Source of the DNA: Metallococcus carri
GTDB taxonomy: Bacteria; Actinomycetota; Actinomycetes; Actinomycetales; Dermatophilaceae
Assembly: GCF_011440275.1 (NCBI RefSeq)
Contig: NZ_JAAOIV010000005.1
Span: 124,001 to 188,000 of the forward strand
Reading direction: 5' to 3'
DNA: 64,000 nt
A program made the position numbers and the translations under genes. How positions within the stretch are numbered: the first letter of the stretch is position 1; each line of letters opens with the position of its first letter. The notes under the pieces are model-generated. The model did not search any database and was not told the origin of the DNA. It worked only from the letters and a program-made list of their open reading frames with translations. Below are positions 15,092 through 23,881 of this stretch, piece after piece.

Positions 15092-16588
15092 TCAGGCCGC
15101 TTGGTGCTCGCTGTGGTCCGTCCCGGTGCCGGAGTCGGCCTGCTCGTCGGTGATGTTGTCCGTGCTGTCGTCCCCGTCGTTGGTGCCGGTGGTGGCGGTG
15201 TCGAGGACGATCTGCTCGACCTCGGAGGGGGTGTAGCCCCAGGCGGTGAGGGCCTGGAAGTAGCCGACCGCTTCCCGATCGGGGTAGCGCCAGGTGTTCT
15301 TGCTGGTGGCGGCTTCCAACGCGCCGAGGGCGAGGGCGAAGGTCACATGTCCGGCCTTGCTCGGGTTGGCCTCGATAATGCGGGCCAGCGGGTGTCGCTG
15401 CCCGAACTGGTAGTCCGTGCCGAGCAGAGTGCAGGCCATCGTGTGTCGGTCCTGCACGGCCCGCCCGACCTCCCCGGGGCAGCTGGCCAGGGTGGTTGCC
15501 GCGAACGCTGCCGCACCTGCGGGTAGCCGCTTGCGGGCCAACAGGCCGGTCACCCAGGCACGGCGCACCTTCTCCGCCGAGGCCCACGCCTTGTTGTTGG
15601 CGATCAGCTCCCGCCGTTCGGCCTTCTGCTCGTCGGTCATCTTGCCGACCGGCGCGCCGGTGCGGCTGAGCTTGCGCAGGCCGTGGGACTTCCACTCGTC
15701 CACCACGTGCCCGACCTCGACCCCACGCCACGAGTCGCGGAGGCACACCGCGTAGCCGGGCTTCCCGGCGTAGGTGTCCTCGGTCAGCGGCTCGCCGTCG
15801 GCGGTGGCCAGGTCGGACAGGAACAGGGTGGTGGTGTCGCCGTAGTCGGGCCACTCCACCACCGGGACGCCGTTGGCCTCGTACTCGGTGGTGAGGGCGG
15901 CGATCTGTTCGCGAGCGGCCTTCTCGTCCCGGCGGCGCTGGGCGACGTGGGCGAAGTTGCCGGGGTTGGTCTGAGCGAGCTTGCGCAACTCGGTGACCGT
16001 GGACGGGTCGTCCTCGAACTCGATCAGCACCAACGCCTGGTCCAGGGTCAGGTCGTGCTCGACCAGTGCGGCCGCGCCGAGGTCGTTGCTGGCGACCGCG
16101 ATCCCGGCCTCCACGACGGCCTTCTTCGCCCCGGTGGCGCGGGCGATCTTGGTCGTGCTCATGCCCTCCAACGCCAACTGCCGCCACGCCTCGGCCCGGT
16201 CGGCGTCGGAGAGGGCTTCGCGGTGCTCGTTGGCGATGAGTTGCTGCACGATCCGTACCGTGGCCTCGTCGGCGGCGTCCACCACGTAGGCCGGGATGGA
16301 GGCCAGGTTGACCTCGCACGCGGCCAGGGTGCGGCGCTGTCCGTCGCGTACGACGATGCGCCCCTCGGTGTCGGGGTGGGCCAGGATCGGCACGATCACG
16401 CCGTGCTGGCGCACGCTGGACAGGAACGAGCGGGACAGGGCCGTGTCGCGGCGGATGTTGTTCTCCACGATCAGGCTTGCCGGGTCGACCTGCTCGATCC
16501 GCACCCCGGTTGCCGATCCGGTCGGCTCGACGGCGGGCTGCTCGGTGCGGGTGCGCTTGCGGGTGCGGCTGGTGGTTGTTGCGGTCAT
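15092..16588 (-). CDS. ParB/Spo0J-family nuclease-domain protein
   Basis: This 498-residue protein has an N-terminal ParB domain (about 28-120; IEQVDPASLIVENNIRRD, VVRDGQRRTLAACE) and a helical DNA-binding region (LADANEHREALSDADRAEAW-like, TTKIARATGAKKAVVEAGIAVA). A long C-terminal part is unlike chromosomal ParB, with an acidic Thr/Asp-rich tail. No ParA partner lies nearby. On actinobacterial ICEs such proteins accompany relaxase genes and may aid maintenance or transfer. The start ATG has GTAGGAGG upstream. Its transcript starts downstream of an intrinsic terminator at 16711-16744, so it has its own promoter or is attenuated. Confidence 0.8.
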   Translation of the reverse strand: MTATTTSRTRKRTRTEQPAVEPTGSATGVRIEQVDPASLIVENNIRRDTALSRSFLSSVRQHGVIVPILAHPDTEGRIVVRDGQRRTLAACEVNLASIPAYVVDAADEATVRIVQQLIANEHREALSDADRAEAWRQLALEGMSTTKIARATGAKKAVVEAGIAVASNDLGAAALVEHDLTLDQALVLIEFEDDPSTVTELRKLAQTNPGNFAHVAQRRRDEKAAREQIAALTTEYEANGVPVVEWPDYGDTTTLFLSDLATADGEPLTEDTYAGKPGYAVCLRDSWRGVEVGHVVDEWKSHGLRKLSRTGAPVGKMTDEQKAERRELIANNKAWASAEKVRRAWVTGLLARKRLPAGAAAFAATTLASCPGEVGRAVQDRHTMACTLLGTDYQFGQRHPLARIIEANPSKAGHVTFALALGALEAATSKNTWRYPDREAVGYFQALTAWGYTPSEVEQIVLDTATTGTNDGDDSTDNITDEQADSGTGTDHSEHQAA

Positions 16589-16710
16589 GGCGGTGTCCTC
16601 CTACCGGACGGTGGAGGTTCCCGGACCCACCTGATGTGAGTCCTCCCTGGAACCCCGCTGCCTTTCGGCAGCTGCCGAGAAGCGGGGTCAGGAATGAATG
16701 GGCAAGCCCG

Positions 16711-16744
16711 AAGAAGAAAAAAGTCTCCCGATTACTCGGGAGAC
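16711..16744 (-). terminator. Intrinsic terminator upstream of the parB-like gene
   Basis: GTCTCCCGA (16723-16731) pairs perfectly with TCGGGAGAC (16736-16744) around a TTAC loop. On the minus strand the stem is followed by TTTTTTCTTCTTC. It can end leftward transcripts from the ArsR gene at 16983-17369. It may also act as an attenuator in the parB-like leader, since a further hairpin (CCCCGCT...AGCGGGG) lies at about 16654-16687. The rest of 16589-16982 is visibly AT-richer than its surroundings and holds no convincing gene. Confidence 0.75.
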
Positions 16745-16982
16745 GAAGGGATGGCGATTGTGGGGAGTTTTTTCTGTGGCTTGCGCAGAAGGGAATGGCC
16801 CCGCACAATCTCACAGCCGAAAGGCAACGAGGCTATTCGAGAAGAATCATCGCCTCCAGCCTTTTGTTTGTGTCCACTCGCGAACTGGGCTTCAACGATC
16901 CTGGAAGACTTGGATCGGGCAAGAACAAGTAGGGTGACGCGCCCCGCGACATCGTGCTGCCGCCGTTTGCGAAAGCCGTTCG

Positions 16983-17369
16983 CTAGTCGTGCGTGGGTGT
17001 TCCGGTGACGTGGTGATCGGCTTGGAACAGCGCTTCGGTCAGCAGAGCGCGGACGTGTCCGCCGCGCAGTCGGTACACGACTCGCTGCCCTTGCCGGCGA
17101 CCGTCGACCAGGCCGGCGAACCGCAGCTTGGACAGGTGTTGGCTGGCGACCGTCGGTCGGCAGCCTGCGACGGCGGCGAGGCTTCCCACGTCCAGGTCCG
17201 CCTCGCGCAGCGCCCACAGCATCCGCACTCGGGTGGGGTCAGCGAGTAGCGCGAACGCCGTCACGGCCACCGCGACTTGGTCCTCGGTGAGTTCATTGGG
17301 ATGCTGGACCGGTTGGACTGAACGCGACGCGACCGGTCGCCGGGTGCGTACGGGTTTCTTGGCGGCCAC
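16983..17369 (-). CDS. ArsR/SmtB-family metal-sensing repressor
   Basis: This 128-residue protein has a basic N-terminus, then the winged-helix domain (LLADPTRVRMLWALREADLDVGSLAAVAGCRPTVASQHLSKLRFAGLV). The C-terminal helix ends with a His-rich tail (QADHHVTGTPTHD), as in Ni/Co or Zn sensors that bind metal at the C-terminal helices; there is no Cys-x-Cys motif. It is divergent from a CDF exporter, with a perfect palindrome in the 101-bp gap. It presumably represses both until zinc, cobalt or nickel binds. Confidence 0.85.
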   Translation of the reverse strand: MAAKKPVRTRRPVASRSVQPVQHPNELTEDQVAVAVTAFALLADPTRVRMLWALREADLDVGSLAAVAGCRPTVASQHLSKLRFAGLVDGRRQGQRVVYRLRGGHVRALLTEALFQADHHVTGTPTHD

Positions 17370-17402
17370 ACTCCCGAGACTATCCTGTTGCCACTCTTTT
17401 GC

Positions 17403-17426
17403 AGATATTCGCAGTCATGAATATCT
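17403..17426. promoter_or_regulatory. Palindromic ArsR/SmtB operator
   Basis: AGATATTC (17403-17410) and GAATATCT (17419-17426) form a perfect 8-bp inverted repeat with an 8-bp spacer. The AT-rich ATATTC/GAATAT half-sites resemble ArsR/SmtB operators. It lies midway between the divergent starts of the repressor (17369) and the CDF exporter (17471). Confidence 0.75.
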
Positions 17427-17470
17427 TGGTAGTATCACGATGATCCAGGACCCGCCGCGAGGACCATCCG

Positions 17471-18577
17471 ATGAAGCAGTCGCACCGTCAGACGACCCAG
17501 GCCGCCCAGCGACGCCAACGCAGCCACCGCAGTGCCGATCGCAGCCACGTGCTCGACGGCGGACATGTGCATGAGCACGATCACGGACATGATCACCAGC
17601 ACCCACCGTCGCGCGGGCGGGTACGGCACGTCCTGTCGGAGGTGATCGGCGGGCACTCCCACGACGCGGCCGACCAGGTCGATCAGGCGATGGAAGCCGA
17701 TGCGGCCGGGCGGCGGGCGTTGCTGATCAGCCTTGCCGGCCTCGTGGTCACCGCGAGCATTCAGGCCGTCGTCGTCGTGCTGTCCGGGTCGGTGGCGCTG
17801 CTGGGCGACACCCTGCACAACGTCGCCGACGCTTTGACCGCGGTGCCGCTGCTGATCGCCTTCGCTCTGGCCAAACGGCCAGCCTCCAAGCGTTACACCT
17901 ATGGCTACGGCCGCGCCGAAGACCTCGCCGGACTGTTCGTCATCGCCATGATCGCCCTGTCTTCCGCGATGGCCTGCTACGAAGCCATCGACCGACTCAT
18001 CCACCCCCGCGATGTCACCCACCTCTGGGCCGTGGCCATCGCAGCCCTGATCGGCTTCGCCGGCAACGAGATCGTGGCCCGCTACCGCATCCGCGTCGGC
18101 CGACAGATTGGCTCGGCCGCCCTCGTCGCTGATGGCCTACACGCCCGCACCGACGGCTTTACCAGCCTGGCCGTGCTGCTTGGGGCCGGCGGGGTCGCCC
18201 TCGGCTGGCGCGCCGCCGACCCGATCGTCGGCTTGCTGATCACCGTCGCCATCCTCGGCGTGCTGCGCTCCGCGGTCAAACAGGTTGGCGCTCGGCTCAT
18301 GGACGCCGTCGACGCTGGCGTGGTCGACCAGGCCAGCGCTGCGATCACCAGCGTCTCCGGCGTGAACTCCGTCCGCGAACTCCGCGTGCGCTGGATAGGG
18401 CACACTTTGCGCGCCGAAGCCGACATCACCGTCAACCCGACTTTGAGCGTCGGGGAGGCTCACGACCTGGCCCACCATGCGGAAGGCCACCTGCTCGCCG
18501 AGGTCAAACGCCTCAGCGCTGCCACCATTCACGTCAGCCCGGTCGGAGCACACTCCGCTGTTGGCGGGTCGTCCTAG
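17471..18577 (+). CDS. Cation diffusion facilitator (Zn/Co/Ni/Cd efflux)
   Basis: This 368-residue protein has a His/Asp-rich cytosolic N-terminus (HVHEHDHGHDHQH, about residues 32-44) and six helices (about 85-285). The paired metal-site motifs are DTLHNVAD in TM2 and DGLHARTD in TM5, and a C-terminal cytosolic domain follows (SGVNSVRELRVRWIGHTLRAEADITV). CDF proteins export divalent cations in exchange for protons. The HxxxD motifs suit zinc-type substrates. ATG 17471 has GAGGACC upstream; a GTG at the start of the His-rich stretch is an alternative. It is controlled by the divergent ArsR protein. Confidence 0.88.
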   Translation: MKQSHRQTTQAAQRRQRSHRSADRSHVLDGGHVHEHDHGHDHQHPPSRGRVRHVLSEVIGGHSHDAADQVDQAMEADAAGRRALLISLAGLVVTASIQAVVVVLSGSVALLGDTLHNVADALTAVPLLIAFALAKRPASKRYTYGYGRAEDLAGLFVIAMIALSSAMACYEAIDRLIHPRDVTHLWAVAIAALIGFAGNEIVARYRIRVGRQIGSAALVADGLHARTDGFTSLAVLLGAGGVALGWRAADPIVGLLITVAILGVLRSAVKQVGARLMDAVDAGVVDQASAAITSVSGVNSVRELRVRWIGHTLRAEADITVNPTLSVGEAHDLAHHAEGHLLAEVKRLSAATIHVSPVGAHSAVGGSS

Positions 18578-19232
18578 AACATCACCACGCGAGCTTGGTG
18601 GACAGGAGACGCAAGTTCTTCTCAACCCATTACACAAGTTGCAGCCGCATCGAACGGCCGCGCCGGAACTCAATGATCATTCGGCGATGGGCCAGGTCGT
18701 TGTCGAGCCGGCTGCGGACACTCGTACGGGCGTGTGGGGGTCAATGATTCGGCTGCCTGATACGCGGGCTCGGATTAGATCGGGTCCGCAGCCGTGCTTC
18801 GGTCGTACGGTCACGATGGAGTCGTGACCGTGGAAAGTCTGGTCGACCACGATGGCGGGCACGCCGTCGGGTGCGTCAGGGGCGAGGATGTCGATCTGTT
18901 CTGGGCGGACCAGTGCGAGTACGTGAGTGTGGTTGGCGGACGGGTCGCCGCTGGATTTGCTGGTTTCGGTGTGCATGACTCCGAGTGGGGTCATCGCGTC
19001 GGTGCCGTGTAGTTGGGCTGGTAGAAGGTTGGCTTCGCCGATGAAGCGGGCCATGTCGGGGTCGATGGGTCGGGTGTAGAGCGCGTGGGGGGTGCCGATC
19101 TGTGCGATGCGTCCGGCGCGGAGGACGGCGACCTGGTCGGCGAGTGAGAGGGCTTCTTGTTGGTCGTGGGTCACGAGCACCACGGTGCTACCTGAACCGC
19201 CCCGGAGTTTCCGGAGGCTCCAGGTTGTGGCT

Positions 19233-20093
19233 CTACCCGGCCGGGCGGAGCCGGTTTCGTGAAGCGTAGTAGGCCTGTTCAACTTCGACAGGTGTGAGGT
19301 CGTCGACCGACTCGTGGGTACGTTCGTGGTTGAACCAGTGGACCCAGTGCAGGGTCTCGAGTTCGACGTGTTCGAGATCGCGCCAGGGGCCTTCGGGGCG
19401 GATCAGCTCGGTCTTGTAGGCGCCGATCTGAGACTCGGCGAGGGCGTTGTCGTAGGCGTCACCGACTGAGCCGACGGATGGTGCGGCGCCTGCCTCGATG
19501 AGCTTGCTGGTGAACGCGAATGAGGTGTACTGACTGCCGGCGTCGGTGTGGTGCACCAACCCGCTCAGGTCCTCGACGCCGTGCCGGCCGCGGTCCCAGA
19601 TCGCCATTTCGAGGGTGTCCAACACCAGAGTGGTGTCCATCCGGGTGGCCGCCCGCCAGCCCACGATGCGACGGGAGAACACGTCGAAGACGAAGGCGAC
19701 GTAGACGGTGCCCGACCAGGTCGCGACGTAGGTGAAGTCGGCCACCCAGAGACGATTCGGGGCCAGGGCGGCGAAGTCGCGTTCGACCAGATCCGGCTGC
19801 CGCGGCGCCTGCTGATCGGCGATCGTGGTGCGCACCCGCTTGCCTCTGGTGGCACCCACCCATCCGTGCTGTGTCATCAGCCGTTCGACCGTGCAGCGCG
19901 CCACGTCATGACCGCCCCGACGCAGGTGCAGCCACATCTTGCGGGCACCGAACCGGGCGGTGAACCGGTTGCCCCGGGCCTCGGCGATGAGCCCGAGCAC
20001 CTCACGATCGCGCAGCGTGCGCCGCGACGGGCAGCGGTTCCGCGCGTCGTAGTACGTCGACGGGGCGATCTGCAGCCCGTGCTCAGCAAGCAC
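19233..20093 (-). CDS. IS3-family transposase OrfB (DDE integrase core)
   Basis: This 286-residue frame carries the DDE catalytic triad: Asp in WVADFTYVA, Asp in HHTDAGSQYTS and Glu in DNALAESQIGAYKTE. It also has the family C-terminus WVHWFNHERTHESVDDLTPVE. The frame continues upstream of the ATG toward orfA; in IS3 elements OrfB is normally made as an OrfAB fusion by -1 frameshifting near the end of orfA. A T/C-rich stretch in the ASAFFAAELD codons may be the slip site, but that is not proven. Confidence 0.9.
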   Translation of the reverse strand: MLAEHGLQIAPSTYYDARNRCPSRRTLRDREVLGLIAEARGNRFTARFGARKMWLHLRRGGHDVARCTVERLMTQHGWVGATRGKRVRTTIADQQAPRQPDLVERDFAALAPNRLWVADFTYVATWSGTVYVAFVFDVFSRRIVGWRAATRMDTTLVLDTLEMAIWDRGRHGVEDLSGLVHHTDAGSQYTSFAFTSKLIEAGAAPSVGSVGDAYDNALAESQIGAYKTELIRPEGPWRDLEHVELETLHWVHWFNHERTHESVDDLTPVEVEQAYYASRNRLRPAG

Positions 20094-20146
20094 CCGGCAG
20101 ATCGGCTCGACCCCGAACGTCTCACGGTGGGTCTCGATGAAAGCAG

Positions 20147-20476
20147 TCAGTACCTCGGTGGGCGGTCGAGCTCCGCCGCGAAGAAAGCCGAGGCAGCCTT
20201 GAGGATCTCGTTCGCCCGCCGCAGCTCGGTGACTTCCTTCTTCAGCTCGCGAATCTCGGCGAGCTCCGCCGTCGTCTTGCCCGGCCGCCCGCCGCCATCG
20301 ATCTCAGCCTGGCGGACCCACTTACGCACCGTCTCCGGCGACCCGACCCCAAGCCTGCCGGCGATAGTGCGGATCGCTTCAAACTCGGTCGCACACTCGC
20401 CGCCCGCGACCGACTCGCTCACCATCCGCACCGCGCGCTCCCGGAGCTCCCGGGGGTACTTCAACGGACGTGCCAT
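20147..20476 (-). CDS. IS3-family transposase OrfA
   Basis: This 109-residue protein has a helix-turn-helix (ELRERAVRMVSESVAGG, AGRLGVGSPETVRKWVRQAEIDGG) followed by a leucine-zipper-like helix (AELAEIRELKKEVTELRRANEILK). It binds the IS ends and provides the N-terminus of the OrfAB transposase. It starts 48 bp inside the right inverted-repeat end. Confidence 0.9.
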   Translation of the reverse strand: MARPLKYPRELRERAVRMVSESVAGGECATEFEAIRTIAGRLGVGSPETVRKWVRQAEIDGGGRPGKTTAELAEIRELKKEVTELRRANEILKAASAFFAAELDRPPRY

Positions 20477-21099
20477 GACTCCATCCTCCAGTAATGGAGT
20501 CTCCGGACATCCCGGGGCGGTTCAACCGGATTCGTGCAGCACGCGGGCGATGTCGGTGCGGACGCTGGTGCGTAGTGCGGCGTCCAGTGAGGCGAATGGT
20601 TCGTCGAGCAAGACGGTTGATGGTTTGAGCGCGAGGGCGCGGGCGAGAGCGACGCGCTGTTGTTGGCCGCCGGACAGTTCGTGGGGGTAACGGCGGCGCA
20701 GGCCGGCGAGTCCGACGAGTTCGAGCAGTTCGTCGATGCGGTCCGGGGTGCGGGCGCGGCGGGGCAGGCCGAAGCCGATGTTGCCGGCAACGGTGAGGTG
20801 CGGGAATATTGCGCCTTCTTGGGCGACGTAGCCGAGGCGGCGGCGTTCGGGTCGGACGTGGGTGGTTGGTCCGGCGACGACGTGTCCGGCGAGTTCGATC
20901 GTGCCGGCGTCGGGACGGTGGAACCCGGCGATGGTGCGCAGCATCGTTGTCTTGCCGCTGCCCGAGGAGCCCAGGACTGCGGTGAAGGAGTGCTCGGGCA
21001 CCGCCAGGTCGACCCCGTCGAGCACGGCGACCGGGCCGTAGGCGATCCGCACTCCGCGCAGGCGCAGCATGGCGCTCGGTTCGGCGGTCATGGTGCTAG

Positions 21100-22671
21100 T
21101 CATGACGTGCGTGGGGTCGCTGGAATGGCCGGGACGGCTGAGGTAGCTGGTCGGGTCGCTGCGGCGCTGGCGTCGCCGCCGCGGCGGCGGGCGAACAGTG
21201 CGGCGAGAAGCAGATTCGGCACGGCGGAGAGCAGGAGGATGGTGGCGGCGTAGGGGGCAGCCGCGCCGTAGGCCGTGTTGGTCTGGTAGGCCCAGAACTC
21301 GGTAGCCAGCGTCTGCACGCCGGTGGGAACGAGGACGAGTGTCGCGGTCAGTTCGGTGACTGAGGACAAGAACACGAGGCTGAACGCGGCGGCGATGCCC
21401 GGGGCGATCAGAGGCACGGTGACGCGGAACAGAGCGGCCACGGGCGAGCAGCCGAGACCGCGGGCCGTCTCGGCAAGCTGCGGCGGAGCCTGCATGGCGG
21501 AGGCGCGGACACAAACGAGCGCGAGCGGAAAGAACAGCAGGGCGTAGGCCAGGACCAGCAGTGTGCTGGTCTGATAGAAGGAGAATGCGTAGCGGATGGC
21601 GAAGAAGACCAGGCTCAACGCGATCACCACGCCGGGCACCGATTGGATCAGCAGCGTGCTGCTCTCGATGAGACGGGCGAGCCGTCCTCGGCGTTGTGCG
21701 GCGAGCAGCGCCACGGGTATCGCGAGCAGGGTGGCCAGCGCGGCAGCCAGAGCCGCGTACCGCGCGGTCGCGAGGGTCGCGCCGAGCAGGGTGGTGGTGG
21801 CCGGCAACGTGGTTGTGTGCGAATGGGTCAGCCAGTAGCCGATCGTGCCGAGGGGGACACCGAGGGCGGCCACGACCAGCGAGGCGAGCCCGAGCAGCAC
21901 CGGCACCGCGGCCCACCCAAGCCGGTGCCGCTCGGGGGGCCGTGGTGACTGCGCTCCGGTCCGGGCCAGCCGTCGCCGCCCCGATCCCGGCACTTCGGCC
22001 ATCAGGATGACCACACCGAGGGCGACGAGCACGAGGGCCAGCGCTGACGCAGCAGGGGTGTCGATGCGCAGCTCGGTGAAGATTTCGGTGGTGAAGGTGC
22101 GGAAGTCGAGGATTTCGAAGGCGCCGAACTCGGCCAGCATGGCCAGGCTGACCACGAGCATGCCGCCGATCAGGGCAGGTCGGATCTGCGGGAACACCAC
22201 GCGCCAGAACGTGCCCCAGGCACCGACGCCGAGTGCGTGTGCGCTGTCCTCCAAGCTCGGGTCGGTGCGGCGCAGCGCGGCGGCGACCGGCAGGTACACC
22301 AGCGGGTACAGGTCGAGGGTCATGACGATGCCGGCCGCGTGCAGGCCGATGAAGCTCGGCGAGATCGAGTGCCAGGAGTAACCGACGATGAAGTCCGGGA
22401 TGGAGATCGGCAACACGATCAGCGCCCCCCACACCCGCGGGGCCGGCAGGGTCGTGCGAACCACGCACCAGGCCGCGGCGGTGCCGATGACGCCAGTCGC
22501 GACCGCGACGAAGACCGTCAGCTCAATCGTGTTGCGCAGCAACTCGACCGTCAGCGGGCGGCCCAGCACCCGGGTGATCTCCGACCAGCCCGCGTCGCGC
22601 GCTTGCAGGATCAGAAACAGTTCGGGCAACAGCAACGCCAGCGCCACGAGCGCGCCGGCCAGGTAGAGCAC
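21100..22671 (-). CDS. Iron(III) ABC transporter permease, fused two-domain FbpB type
   Basis: This 523-residue protein has about twelve transmembrane helices in two homologous halves. Each half has a permease EAA-type loop (AHALGVGAWGTFWRVVFPQIRPALIGG; ARGLGCSPVAALFRVTVPLIAPGIAA). The layout matches FbpB/SfuB permeases that pair with a periplasmic-type iron-binding lipoprotein. Start GTG 22671 lies 65 nt after the lipoprotein gene and is uncertain, as no ribosome-binding site stands out and no earlier start is in frame after the lipoprotein stop. The downstream ATPase gene overlaps by ATGA but is broken. Confidence 0.85.
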   Translation of the reverse strand: MLYLAGALVALALLLPELFLILQARDAGWSEITRVLGRPLTVELLRNTIELTVFVAVATGVIGTAAAWCVVRTTLPAPRVWGALIVLPISIPDFIVGYSWHSISPSFIGLHAAGIVMTLDLYPLVYLPVAAALRRTDPSLEDSAHALGVGAWGTFWRVVFPQIRPALIGGMLVVSLAMLAEFGAFEILDFRTFTTEIFTELRIDTPAASALALVLVALGVVILMAEVPGSGRRRLARTGAQSPRPPERHRLGWAAVPVLLGLASLVVAALGVPLGTIGYWLTHSHTTTLPATTTLLGATLATARYAALAAALATLLAIPVALLAAQRRGRLARLIESSTLLIQSVPGVVIALSLVFFAIRYAFSFYQTSTLLVLAYALLFFPLALVCVRASAMQAPPQLAETARGLGCSPVAALFRVTVPLIAPGIAAAFSLVFLSSVTELTATLVLVPTGVQTLATEFWAYQTNTAYGAAAPYAATILLLSAVPNLLLAALFARRRGGDASAAATRPATSAVPAIPATPRTS

Positions 22672-22736
22672 CGGGGACCGCCGCGGACTTCGCCATGCAC
22701 GGGCGACAGCGTGGATCGCGGCGGCCGTCGCAACGT

Positions 22737-23834
22737 TCAGAGCAGCCCGGCCTGCTGCAACAAGGTGACTGCCTTCGTGCCATCACCGATCTGGCTCAGA
22801 TCGAACTGGCGCGGATGCAGGGAGTCCAGCGGAGGCAGTGTCGGGTTGGTGACTCCGGAGCCGACCGGGTACTCCCAACTGTCGCTCTTGGTCAGCACCT
22901 GCTCCCCGGCCTGGCTGACCAGAAACGCAACGAACGCCTGGGCCGCGGCCTGATGAGTGCTCGACTTCAACACACCCGCACCGGACACGTCGAGCAGGTA
23001 GCCATCATCGCCGCCCGCGAAGTACGCCAGGGCCGAGTGCAGACCCTTCTGCCCGACCTCGTCCCGCAACCGGTACCAGTAGTAGTGGTTGATCACGCCC
23101 AGCTCGGTGACGCCCTTGTTCACGTTCGCGACCAGCGTCTCGTTGTCCGGGTCCTGATGCGAGCCGGCGTTCGCCTTCAGCGCCTTCAACCAGCTCACCG
23201 CGGCGGCGTCGCCCTTGTCCTGTGCGATCGAGGTGACGATCGGGGCGAAGTCGGTTTCACTCGGGGCGATGTCCAGCTTGCCCTTCCACTTCGGATCGGC
23301 AAGATCGAGCACAGACTTCGGCAACTGCGCCGGCGTGAGGTCCGTGGTGTTGTACACCAGCACACTGACCCGCGCCGACACCCCCACCCAGTCACCACTG
23401 GCCGCGTCGTACTGGGATGGCACCTGCGAGAGGGTCGTGCGCTGCACTGGCGAAAGCAGCCCCTTCTCCTCCAACCGGGCCAGCGGCGGCGTGTTCTCGG
23501 TAAAGAACACATCGGCCGGTGAGTGCGACCCCTCTTGCTCGATCTGCTGCGCCAGCACATCCTCGTCGTCATTGCGGACCTTGACCCTCACCCCGGTCTG
23601 CTGCTCGAACGCCTTCACCAACGCGTCCGTGGTCTGCTCGTGCTGGCCGTTGTAGAGCGTGATCGTCTGCCCCGCCAACGACGCACTCGAAGAAGCCCCC
23701 GACCCCGCGCCGGCCGGCCCGCTCGCCGCCGACGTGCCCGTCGGCCCAGCCGAGCCGCCACTACTACTGCACCCTGACACCAGGACAACCGCACCCACGC
23801 CCGCCACCGCGAACAGCCACAGGGATCGCTTCAT
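22737..23834 (-). CDS. Iron-binding lipoprotein of ABC transporter (FbpA/IdiA-like)
   Basis: This 365-residue protein has a lipoprotein signal (about 1-22, lipobox VSGC), a Ser/Gly-rich linker and an extracellular-solute-binding domain. The domain starts TLYNGQHEQTTDALVKAFEQQTG and contains ADVFFTENTPPLARLEEKGLL, as in FbpA-type ferric-ion binders. The paired tyrosines of such proteins may be in NHYYWYRL (about residue 254). The start ATG has GAGGAGG upstream. A DtxR/IdeR-type iron box lies 29 bp before the start, so expression should rise when iron is scarce. First gene of the iron operon. Confidence 0.88.
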   Translation of the reverse strand: MKRSLWLFAVAGVGAVVLVSGCSSSGGSAGPTGTSAASGPAGAGSGASSSASLAGQTITLYNGQHEQTTDALVKAFEQQTGVRVKVRNDDEDVLAQQIEQEGSHSPADVFFTENTPPLARLEEKGLLSPVQRTTLSQVPSQYDAASGDWVGVSARVSVLVYNTTDLTPAQLPKSVLDLADPKWKGKLDIAPSETDFAPIVTSIAQDKGDAAAVSWLKALKANAGSHQDPDNETLVANVNKGVTELGVINHYYWYRLRDEVGQKGLHSALAYFAGGDDGYLLDVSGAGVLKSSTHQAAAQAFVAFLVSQAGEQVLTKSDSWEYPVGSGVTNPTLPPLDSLHPRQFDLSQIGDGTKAVTLLQQAGLL

Positions 23835-23862
23835 CAGACCTCCTCAAACCCGGAAACACAGG

Positions 23863-23881
23863 TGAGGTTAGGCGAACCTAA
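23863..23881 (-). promoter_or_regulatory. DtxR/IdeR-type iron box
   Basis: The 19-bp site reads TTAGGTTCGCCTAACCTCA on the coding strand, differing at two positions from the TTAGGTTAGCCTAACCTAA consensus bound by iron-loaded DtxR/IdeR. It sits directly upstream of the iron-binding lipoprotein gene. The remainder of 23882-24177 holds no gene I can support. Confidence 0.8.

Larger units (their letters stand above)
19193..20524 (-). mobile_element. IS3-family insertion sequence
   Basis: The element is 1332 bp. Its ends carry matching inverted repeats of about 30 bp, both beginning TGAACCGCCCCGG and containing TCCGGAG and CTCCA. It is flanked by 3-bp direct repeats ACC (19190-19192 and 20525-20527). 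It encodes the usual OrfA and OrfB in overlapping-phase order on the minus strand. Both ORFs and both ends look intact, so it may be active. Confidence 0.92.
18677..21103 (-). pseudogene. Iron ABC transporter ATPase (FbpC-like) split by an IS3 element
   Basis: The N-terminal part (21103 to 20525) has Walker A GSSGSGKTT, the signature LSGGQQQRVALARAL and Walker B VLLDEPFASLDA, and stops at HESG. The C-terminal part (19192 to 18677) resumes with STVVLVTHDQQEAL (H-loop) and a TOBE-like domain. Removing the IS at 19193-20524 plus one ACC target repeat restores a continuous frame, HESGSTVVLVTHD, proving that a single ATPase gene was interrupted. The start ATG overlaps the permease stop. As it stands the transporter has no intact ATPase, unless another one in the genome serves it. 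Confidence 0.9.

Noticed and set aside
15003-16814. Long reverse-strand ORF of about 600 codons overlapping the parB-like gene
   Set aside because: Arg/Pro/Gly-rich shadow in a high-GC sequence; the parB-like frame has clear domains.
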